DNA from: Symbiodinium natans
Taxonomy: Eukaryota; Sar; Dinophyceae; Suessiales; Symbiodiniaceae
Direction: 5' to 3'
DNA: 64,000 nt
Assembly: GCA_905221605.1 (NCBI GenBank)
Contig: CAJNDS010002779.1
Span: 456,677 to 520,676, forward strand
The position numbers and the translations under genes are program-made. Every line of letters starts with the position of its first letter. The first letter of the stretch is position 1. This document shows positions 46,101 through 56,900 of this stretch, in pieces. A model generated the notes under the pieces. The model was not told where the DNA came from, ran no database searches, and worked only from the letters and a program-made list of their open reading frames with translations.

Positions 46101-49100
46101 CTGAACCAATAGCAGAAGCCTTTCTTCCTCTTCTCCAAGCGCTCCGCCTCGTACCGGTCCATAGGGCGATTCTGCTCTACATGAACATTGCCATGTACCT
46201 GAGAACTGCTCCCTTCACCCAAGGTGCTATCAGTATTTGATGCTTGGAGTACAGCTGGAAAACCTGGCCTTGGTCCTACCACCTTCATGATTGGTTTTCC
46301 GCCAGCTCCTGAGCCACGCTGAGACAATCCAAAAACATTGAACATTTTCATGAAGGCCTTTCTAGTGCCGATCTTCTGCACCCTTTTGATTGGATGTTTC
46401 ATTGCTCCAACCTTGCCTCCAGATACATTCGAACGACACAACCTCCTATACCCAGCTCTATATCCCTTTTTCCAAAGAGCCATAAGAATTCTAGAGGCAG
46501 TAACATTCTTCACCTCCACCTTTTCCAACTGTCCCTCACTTTCCGGAACAAACCCATCCAACCTATCCATATCTGAAGACCTTTCCATCTTTTTTGACAC
46601 CACTTCGTCGAGGTAGTCTTCAGAGATCCAGGGTAAGTTCCTCTTAGAGGAAAGATTGTCACCATTGTCTGGTCCTTCACCAGGATACCCCTTTGTGCTG
46701 TCAAAGATCTTACCAGTCGTGCGGTCCTGCGTAGAAAAATCCCAGTTGGAAGTAACGCGAGCATACACTGACCACAAGAACATCCTTATGCCAGCCAATC
46801 TTGACGACCCACTGGATGTCTCCTCTTCTGGGGAAACTTCTGGCGCTTTGCCATCCCTTCCAGCGTCACCAATTGTCTCACCTCCAGCATCTTCAATGGG
46901 AATAGGGGATTCATTGTTCCCTTGATCAAGTACCGCATCTTCCTGTCCAAGAATCTCCAGCACCATTGTGGAAGGATCCACTTCCTCTTCAGCATCGTCG
47001 TCCATCCTTTTCCAGAGAACCTCCAATTGATCGGCACATGTCGCCGCCTGAAGAAACTCCATCAATTGAGCCTTCCCGCGCTGCCAGAGAAATTCGGAAA
47101 TCACCACTGACCCTTGGCCTCCTAGGGTAAGGAACGGAGCAACCAATTTGGCTACCCTCGCCATAAGTTCAACGTGAACTTCCATGCCTGGACTGCGACT
47201 CCAATCGTAGGCAATTGCCTCCATAGCAGTTCCAAACTTATCAGTTTGTTTTAAATTCCCCTTCCAGACCAGGAGACAGCAATGCACCCATCACCGAGAG
47301 AGGATAATTTCCCACCGCTGGCAAGCACGGATTGTCATGGAACGAATGATGCAAATCACCATAATGTCCTTGATCTCTCCTTTGAAAAAGGAGTGTCCCA
47401 GTCCGCCCAGTCCCTAGCTGGCCATTCACTTCATCCACTTGAACCATTTCAGCACATATTCTCCGTGCCTCAGTTGCTATTGCCGGCCAGATGGTACGAT
47501 CGGTCAAACCGCGACGCATAACCCAATCAGTTGTTGGCGACTGAATCAGCACTCGTGGATCATACACCATGACCACCATTGCACCATCATCCATTGACTG
47601 ACCAGCATCGTCCTCCAGTGCCAGCTTCAAATCCTGTTCACTTGCACCTTCGGATGACATGCTAATAACCAAATTTCGATCCATCTTATTGGACCCCTTC
47701 TGACAGTCCCTTTGCCCCACAGGCAACTTGCCGACAGCAACCTTCCAATAAATCCGACTCAGGAGGCCCTTAATAAGCAATTGCTGAGGGCCCCTCTTCA
47801 CCGGACGAACATCCAATGTCTTCGCACCATCACCACGGAGTTCATTGCTCCCACCTTCTCCTTCTTTTTGACCAGTCTCCTCGCCAGAAATTTGCACTGC
47901 TCCTTCCAGCGCCGTCTCCTGTCCAGCCACTTCTTGCCCAGGAAGAACTTGAGCGCTTTCAGATACATTCACCTGTCCAGCAACACCTTGCCCAGGTAAA
48001 ACCTCATCCGTGGAGCCCACCGCCAGCGAACCAACTATAACTGAGCCATCCCTTGCTCTTTTTTGAGACTGTTCAGTTCGACGAGAAGGTTGTGGTAGCG
48101 AAAAAACTTGAGAAGTCACTTCTTGGCGGGTCTCCCCCCGCGACGCTTTGTCGCGCCCTTCGCCAAGGTGAACCGATTTTTTCTGCCCATCATTGGGGCT
48201 TGAAGAACCATCCATCGGAACATTGCCACGAATCGCAGTTCTCTGTGAATCCCTTTCTCGCAAAAAGATTTCCCTCATGCGTCGCGCGGCATTGGTCTCT
48301 TCCTCGCTTGAATCGCTTGAGGAATCGGCATAAGAGACCAAAGCCTCTGCCTGATCATCATCATCCACCACATCTGCCCACGCTCTGCTGAACCGATACG
48401 ACAACCCACCACGAGGCTTCAGTTCCAGTGGTTTTGGCTTTTCCACCACTTCTGCCGGCTGCACTCGCCGTTGTGAGCGAGAGCGTGGCACCTGTCGCAC
48501 CTGTTTTTTATCCAGCAAGGGCCTTCCCCTTTTTACAGGGTTTGATCTTGACCGATATTTTTTGGTTGGCGGGTTCACCGGCGGCATTCCAACTCCCACC
48601 AACTGCAGCTTCTGTACGCACAGCGGAGACCTCTGCGCAAGCGTCCAAGCGTCCCGGTACTTGACCTTATCAAAAAGCTCCCGATAGGAGCCTCGCGGCA
48701 TTGTTTTTGCACCGGAGCCTTCAGCTTCACGCACCTGAGCGAGGGTTCGCACCGCCTCTCTTCCAGCTTCCTTGCTCCCAGAAGATTGTTGTACCCGTAC
48801 AGATGCATCGGAAGGAACTGCTTTTTCCGGTCCCTCCGGACGATATCGGACACCACCCACCAATTGCAGAATTTTGCATGCTGTCACTTTGTTGATCCCT
48901 TTGTCAACCAAATCTTCCACAAAGATGAACTCCTGCAGGTCCGACACATTGGTCACACCAACTGTAATCATCACCTCAGTTTCTTGGCACCAAACGAAGA
49001 GACCTCCTCAGTCGTAACACACAACTTTTTCCCTCCGTCTTCCAAATCTCCAGGACCACCTTCCTGAACGACAGGTACCACATCCACCACTCGCTCTTCT

Positions 49101-50823
49101 GCAGCCGACACAGTTCCGATCTCCACATTGGGCACTTTTTCTTCTGGACCCACCGATTCCACCGCTGCCACACCCTCAGAAAGCGCTTCCATTTCTTCCT
49201 GATCCAGATGTTCTTCAGCGATGTCTGCTCGGATTCCAGAAATCCCTTCCTCATCAGGAGAACCCGAGGTCGGGGCGTCACCACCAACCCTAAGACCGCT
49301 ATCCCTGATAGTAGAGGAAAAATCCTTTTCACCTACACTATTTACACCGCTGTTGACACTTTCCATGCTACCCTGTTGTGCCCTGAAGGACTCAGTAGGC
49401 GACGAGGACGAAGTAGTACCCAGTGCTGGCTCTTCTTCCACAGGGACAATGCCCATTCCAACACCAGACCCTTCACTGTTTCCAGCCATCCCAGTCTTCT
49501 TCGGCAACACCCATTGGGTATCTCCCGTGTCTAAGCAGTAAAGATATTCTCTCCCATCCTCGTGAAAATGGCGTTCCCATGTCTTCCCATCACAGTCGAT
49601 GATCGGAAGGTCAGCAGCTTGAGACACTTTGCCTCCACTATCAGCGTATAAGTCTTCATCTGACTCTTGCTGTATTCTCGCTGCCTCCAATTCCAGGATT
49701 TCTCCTTCGCTCATCACCGTAGCAACAGGAACGACTCCTTCTGCGTCCCCAACGACGAGGATACTGCTTTTTGTCGCAGCAACAGGCGCAGTTTCTTCCG
49801 CTTCACCTGTCAACAGATCACCACTTTCAGCCGCGAAACTCACTTTGTTGCGAGCTCGCTTGGAAACAGGGATAACATCCCCAACCAGTTCTGTCTGGCA
49901 CCCTTGCTCCACCATCTTTGACGTAGAGGAGCTTGTTGTTGGCGCTCCCGTTGATTCAGCAGATTCCGCAGCTCGAAGAAGATGCCCATGTTTGCTCAGA
50001 AGGCGCAGCAAGACTGTTTCCATCTGGTCTTCCAGTCCTTCCACCACCGGCTTCTCTTCGCCACGCATACCACCAACATCAACCAGAGCTTCCACATTGG
50101 GAACAACTTTTTCACCCGTTGCAGACCTTTTGACACCACCTTCACCTTGGTCGCCCACATTGGAGCTCGATGATGCCGCACCAGTCCGTAACCAGTTGGT
50201 CGCCATGGCTTCAAACTTCCACCCTAAAGCCGAAACACAAACCGCAGGGAACCTAATTTGGGCTCATAACCTACGGGGGGCAACCGAAGGAGGACAGGGA
50301 ACAAATCAGTCAACCCCAACAGAAGCCCTTGATCCCCTGGACCAACCAACAACAAACCAACCCAAAACAGAAAGCACCCTTTGTTCTCGAGGCGCATGGC
50401 CCGATCTTGAGCCAAAAAAGATTACCGGGTACGTTGACCCTTCTACTTCCAACACCAACTCCTTTCTACAATACCAACTGCAGCTCCGCACCCTAAACCC
50501 TAAACCCTAAACCCTAAACCCTAAACCCTAAACCCTAAACCCTAAACCCTAAACCCTAAACCCTAAACCCTAAACCCTAAACCCTAGACCCTGAGCCCTT
50601 AAACCCTTACACCCTAAAGCCCCAAAGCCCTGACCCCCCGAACCGAACGTCCCAGAAGCCCTACTTGGAGGTTCAGGGTACTCGGGGTACTTCTTACAAG
50701 AAATTATAATGGTACTTGTAACCCACTTTCCCTTAAGTGCCCAAATATGGTTATAAGTACAGTTCTAAGTACAGTTGTAGTTGGTTAATAAGTACCCTAA
50801 CCCTACACCCTAAGCCCTAAACC

Positions 50824-50869
<46 letters not shown>

Positions 50870-50872
50870 GCC

Positions 50873-50918
<46 letters not shown>

Positions 50919-53900
50919 ACCCTATACCCTCAACCCTCAACCCTATACCCTATACCCTATACCCTATACCCTACACCCTATGCCCTTTGCCCTACACCCT
51001 ACACCCTAAACCCTAAACCCTAAACCCTAAACCCTAAACCCTAAGCCCAACCCCACGCAGCTCCAAAAAAGGAAGAGCGCTGCCGAGATCTGGGCAGCCT
51101 GTCAGGCTACTCTGGCTGGTGCTTGGAAGGGGCTGCGGGGTTTAGGGTTTAGGGTTTAGGGTTTAGGGTTTAGGGTTTAGGGTTTAGGGATTAGGGTTTA
51201 GGGTTTAGGGTTTAGGGTAGATATGCGCACATATAGGGCTCTAATTCCCTCATTCCCGAATAGGCACCAGGGGGGTACCGCTTCACTTCAGGTGGCTTCT
51301 TTTGGGGTTTTCACAGGGCAGTCGAGGGTGCTGCTTTGCTTTTTGGTTACTGGGGGAAGGGGGGGGGGTGGGGTTTAGGGTTTCGGGTTTAGGGTTTGGG
51401 GTTTGGGGTTTGGGTTTCGGGTTTAGGGTTTTAGGTTTAGGGTTTAGGGTTTAGGTTCGGGTTTGGGGTTGGGGGTACTGCGTTTGCTTTTGGTTGCTGT
51501 CGGGTTTTGAGGTGTAAAGGTGTTGAGATCTATTGCTACTGGTTTCAAGGCTCGGTGGTGGAAATCCTACGTTGGGATGTCAGTTGAGAGCTCACTGAAA
51601 ATGGCGAGGGCATTGACGGAGTTTTTTGAGTTCCAGACCCTAATCAAAAGCTCAGTATTGCAGAAGGAGCTCCAGCAGGGACCATAATGTAGAGAGCTGC
51701 CGAAGCTGCCTCGGCTGGCTTACGTGTGGCACTCGGTGGCCACAAGAGCTTCATGTCTTTGGCTTGCTCAGCTGGATGTTCGTGGGTGTCAGATTCCCTA
51801 AGCCCTAAACCCGAACCCCAGACCCCAAACCCCAAACCCCAAACCCTAAACCCTAAACCTTAAACCCTAAACCCTCAACCCTGACAGGAAGACAGCGTTG
51901 AAGCCAACGCGACTTGCGACTCCTTGGCGAAGGCACGCTTCAGCCCAGCTTCATGTGGTGGGAGTTTTTTCAACTTCGCGCTCCAAGTCTAGAGTTGGAA
52001 TGTTCCCCCTTGTACTAACCTTCCTTCATAGAGATTCTGGTGCCCCCCGTATCATAATCCCTATTAAGGACTGTCAGTAAAAGGGGGAACATCCCAAGGG
52101 GGAAAATTTTTCAACTTCCCGCTCCAAGTCTAGAGTCTAGAAATGAATGCCCCACGGAGCCCCAAGACCCCTCAGCTAAGGAGTAGGCCTTGAAACTTCC
52201 GAAAGGGATCCTGTTTGTGAGTTAAGGTCCTTTCCTTACTTAAGGGGACCATTTGGGGGCTTCTTTGGGGTAACCCTAAACCCTAAACCCTAAACCCTAA
52301 ACTTTGGGGTCGATCTGAGAGGCCGAGCTGGAGGAGATCAGCGGCTCCATGGACGTGTGGACAGCGGAGATGGCGGCGAAGGCCCAGAGGGGCCCCAGGG
52401 TTTAGGGTTTAGGGTTTAGGGTTTAGGGTTGCATGACTGAAGGTGCCCAATTGGTGCCCACACTTTTGGCTGCTTTAAAGGGTTCTTTAGGGAAATAGGT
52501 GTGGTGTAAGGGTGCTATCATATGGCGAGAAATCGCATCTCTTCAGAATCATCGGGTTTGGGGGTTGGGGAAACCACCCTAAACCCTAAGCCCTAAGCCC
52601 TAAACCCTAAACCCTCTAACCCTCTAACTAAACCCTAAACCCTAAACCCTGAACCCTAAACCCTAAACCCTAAACCCCCTAAACCCTAAACCCTTTGAAG
52701 CAGAAGAGTGCAAGGTGAAGGCTCTTGGCGAGGCCATGCTGGAGGGGCGCGAAGTCGTCCTCAGTGCCTTGGAAGAAGCGTACCGAGTTCTTCGAAGGGA
52801 AGTGTCATTTAGGCTGTGGGGTTTGGGGTTTAGGGTTTAGGGTTTAGGGTGTAGGGTTTAGGGTTTAGGGTTTAGGGTTTAGGGTTTTAGGGTGCCTCAT
52901 ACTTGGAAGCCCCTGTTGACGTAGTAAAAAGCCAGCAGGTTTTCAGCTTGCATCCAGAGGTTTAGGGTTTAGGGTTAGTGGAAGAGCGAAGTGAGGAAAG
53001 CTGCGAGCTGTCCTGGTCGAGCTCTTGACAGACGCCCTGGACTGCTCCGATGCCGTGTTGGACAAGGCCTGCTCTTAAATCCCCCGATACATGTAGCCTT
53101 TAGTCGAAACCCTAAACCCTAAACCCTAAACCCTAAACCCTAAACCCTAAACCCTAAACCCTAAACCCTAAACCCTAAACCCTAAACCCTAAACCCTAAA
53201 CCCTAAACCCTAAACCCTAAACCCTCCACTCTCAACCCTAAACCCTGAACCGCAAAGTCGGGCACCTCATTTCCTGAAGAGCGACTAAGAAGGTGGCTGA
53301 GATGGCCTCGGGCATCTCAGAAACCTACAAACCGCTCCACGGCCTGGCTTTGTCATATGGTGGTTTGCCATATGAGGGTTTAGGGTCTAGGGTATAGGGT
53401 TTAGGGTTTAGGGTTTAGGGTCTAGGGCATGGGGTTTAGGGTCTAGGGATTAGGGACATATGAGGGTTTACGATATTTGCGGGTGCCCCAAATAGGGGGG
53501 GCTTTTGAGGGTATATGAAGGGTACCACTATTCGGGGAAATTCCCATATCTTGTCACGGTGTTGTCGGGTTGGCTCAGTTCAAACCTCTACAGTAGGGTT
53601 TAGGGTTTCGGGTTCCAGGCAAGCCCCGGCACATCCCAACGCCAGCCCTAAGCTGCTCGGCAGAATGCTGAGGAACGCCTCCGCCCCGCGCAACGTGTCC
53701 AACAAGGAGTGCCGGATCGTCTGGGGGCTTGCGCGGTACAAGTGCAAGATCCAGACCCCGGACCTGAACGACACCGAGACCGACGAGGTTTCCGAGTTGC
53801 TCAGCACTGATCTCTTGACCACCAACATCAACGTTCGCCGGCTGGGGCGTCGGTTGGCAGTCATCACTGATTCCTATGCGGCCCAGGAAGAGGAAGAGAC

Positions 53901-56900
53901 GATCGCAGGCACAGGTACAGGTGGTGACGGCGATGACGGCACCGACGGTGACGGCGACAATGATGGCGATGATGCCGGAGACCATGCGTCTACATCTCAT
54001 GGCCTGTTGACAGCTGCATATTCCGTTTCAGCTGCTCTACTCTCACTCCTGTTTGTATAAGTCAAAGTGACATGAGAGAGGCGCCTCCCCAAAATAGGCC
54101 CTGACCAGGGCTTCCGCACGCTGAAGCTGAGTTCTTCGGCTGCGGATACTGTACAGTAGGCGCCTCGTCTCGTGGGTTCTGGCACTACGAATCCAAAGAT
54201 CGGTTCTGAGTTCTTTTAACCGACTCAGAATTTCGCAAGGTGGTACATGGTGCGACCTTGCCACGAGCCTGGAGCTGCCGAAGAAGCTCGGGGCAAGTCC
54301 GCGCGCCTTCGGGAGCAGCTACCTTGAGCTGCTGCCAGCAGCGCCATGGTTCCAACGCGAACTCCTTGGCCCAAGGGGGTCAAAAAGGGTTTTGTGTAGG
54401 GTTTAGGGTTTAGGGTTTAGGGTTTAGGGTTAACAAGTCCTCGATGTTGGGGGGCCTCTGCCTCTTTGCTCATGGCCTGCGTTCATGATTTTGCTGGTGT
54501 TCCGTTGCAGTCCCTCGGAGCTGTTGCAAGTCTCCTCAGTGCTGGGCCGGGAGGTCAAGTTTGGAGTGTAGGGTTGTCATGCTGCGGTTTAGGGCTTAGG
54601 GTTTAGGGTTTAGGGTTTAGGGTTTAGGGTTTAGGGTTTAGGGTTTAGGGTTTAGGGTGGCAGGCGGTGACGAGTTTACGGTGGACAGCATCAAGACCTA
54701 CGAGGTCAGCCAGGTGCAAGACACCTCAAAGCACGCCGCCCGATCCAGGTTTGGGAGGGCTTCCCCATGTGGATGACGTACTTCTATTTACCTTGAAGAA
54801 GGGTCCCTAAACCCTAAACCCTAAAGCCTAAACCCTAAACCCTAAACCCTCAACCCTACACCCTACACCCTACACCCTAAACCCGGAAAGGCCTTAAGGA
54901 TATCACCTGAGCCGAGGAAACGCCGGTCGAAAAGCTGGTCTACCTCGAGCCGATCGACTCTTTAGCCTTTCAGCGGCATAGGTCCACGAGCCTCACTTGA
55001 GGATCATGGTACTTATTCACCAAGTACAACTGTACTTCGGGGTTTAGGGTTTAGGGTTTGCGGCTTAGGGTTTCGGGGTACATATTATCCAATCATGAGT
55101 GTACTTACAACCCACTTATGAGCCCCTTAAGTGCCCTAATATGGTTAGGAGTACAGTTGTCAGTACAGTTGATAAACTGGTTAGTAAGTACCATGAACCT
55201 CCAAGTACAGTAGTACAGTGGGAGCGGTTTGGGGAAAGAGGAGTCGAGCTACCAAATCCTTGATGGTCCCAACTCATGGACGCAGAAACCCTACCCCAGC
55301 CCACCCCCCTCCCCCTAAAAGAACAAGAAATCCTAGGGCAGGAACAGCCCTAAACCCTACTGATTAACCCCTAACACCTAACCCCTAAACCCTCAACTCC
55401 GAAACCCTAAACCCTAAACCCTAAACCCTGAAAACCTAAACCCCAAACCCCAAACCCCAAACCCTAAACCCTAAACCCTAAACCCTAAACCCTAAACCCT
55501 AAACCCTAAACCCTAAACCCTAAACCCTACACCCTAAACCCTAAACCCTAAACCCCAAGCCCCAGGTTTGCCTGTCGCGCGGCAGTCGCAGCTTCCGCCT
55601 CTACGAGCCAAAGCGCTGTACTCTGAAGCACATGGTCCCTGGCCACCGTGGCTCAGCCCTTTGGCTGAAGAGCAAAGGGATGAAGGGGTTTAGGGTTTAG
55701 GGTTTAGGGTTTAGGGTTTAGGGCTAGAGGTCTGCTTTTCGAGGGATTCCTGCTGTGTTTGGGGGCTAGAGAGGCGGACTCGCTTTAAGCGCCGCACCTC
55801 GCCGGCCTTGGGTCGCTTTCCCCCCCAAAACCTCAAGACACCGGGTTGGAGGTCCGAAACACGGACTCTCGTGCCTGAATATCTCCGTGCGCAAATGAAT
55901 GATCCAAAATCTTATCCAAGGCGGGGTCGGGTGCAAGACTGGTAGGGGTTTCTGGGGGCGTGGAATTATGTTCTTGCACGAAGAAAGAAGTATCTTCGAT
56001 TCTTTGGGGTGAAGGTGGGGGACATGGTGGGCAAAGCGGCTCTGGGTCGGGTCCGGGCCGGGTCTGGATCTGGAGGGTGTCTTGTGCAAAGCTGCGAAGC
56101 GGTGCATCCTGTTGCCTCGATGTGGACCCGCTAAGGGCTTAGAGTATGGCTTCCGGATTTGGGACTGATCCCTTTTGCTCATGCAGCTGGCCTTCTCTCA
56201 ACGCACAGTGTACCTGGCCGTCTCTCATGCTGTACTAAACCTTAAACCGTAAACCCTAAACCCTAAACCCTAAACCCTAAACCCTAAACCCTAAACCCTA
56301 AACCCTAAACCCTAAACCTTGAACCCTAAACGCTAAACCCGAAACCCAAAATCCCTGCTCTAAAGCAGGTGATTAACTGCTGCTATGTGGACGCCTGGAG
56401 CCAGATTGCAACTACAGCCGCTGACATGACGATCTGCTTCTGGGCACCTGGGAAGAACTTGGTTTAGGGTTTAGGGTTTAGGGTTTAGGGTTTAGGGCTT
56501 GGGGCTTGGGGCTTAGGGTTAGGGGTTGGGGTTTGGGTTTAGAGTTTAGGGTTTAGGGCAAGAAGAAGACCTTGGCTTAGGCCCTAAACGTGCCTTAGCA
56601 TCGAAGGGTAGTTTAGGGTGCAAGGGGGGTACCCTTTTTCAGGGCCCGTACTGAGGGACCATGTGACTACCCTTAGATAGCAAGAAGAAGACCCAGGACT
56701 CGCACCTCCAGTTGCGCAATCGCCTTGCAGCCAAGGCAGGTGCCGCGAATTCCGACTGAAATCCGATTGAAGTCGGCATACTTCAGGTCAAACCCTAGAC
56801 CCCCAAATCACCCCAAAACCGGGGTTACTTCCTCTTGAAGGGATGATATCGGATACCTCATTCCCCCATGTTAGAGTGCAACCCTGAACCCTAAACCCTA

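Larger units (their letters stand above)
44286..50490 (-). mobile_element. Copia-like LTR retroelement without pol, inserted in a heptamer tract
   Basis: 6,205 bp bounded by 219-bp direct LTRs (44,286-44,504 and 50,272-50,490). On the minus strand the LTR begins TGCGGAGC and ends CCCGTA. The target duplication is CCCTA (44,281-44,285 and 50,491-50,495), part of a heptamer tract. A primer-binding site abuts the 5' LTR and a polypurine tract abuts the 3' LTR. Three overlapping open frames fill 44,876-50,206. They carry a WW domain and three CCCH fingers but no protease, integrase, reverse transcriptase or RNase H motif, and no space is left for them. The element is thus probably non-autonomous yet young, with 3 LTR differences and intact frames. 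It lies in an intron of the secreted gene in antisense orientation. Confidence 0.9.
33161..54663 (+). other. Proposed 21.5-kb host intron (GC-AG) of the EF-hand/WD40 gene
   Basis: The donor side reads GTCAG|GCATGG and the acceptor side GGCAG|GCGGTG, so both borders carry CAG|GC. The upstream exon ends with one base of a codon and the downstream exon starts with two, restoring the frame as [19 protein letters not shown]. The linker that follows (VQDTSKH) is what the family has right after its EF-hands. The interval contains the complete GPI-type gene and the LTR element. An alternative is that the EF-hand gene ends at a TGA shortly after 33,210 and the WD40 gene is separate. Confidence 0.6.

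Noticed and set aside
49629-50510. 293-codon + strand frame opposite ORF1
   Set aside because: A mirror frame of the minus-strand WW-domain ORF running into the LTR and heptamers; Ser/Thr/Pro-rich with no motif.
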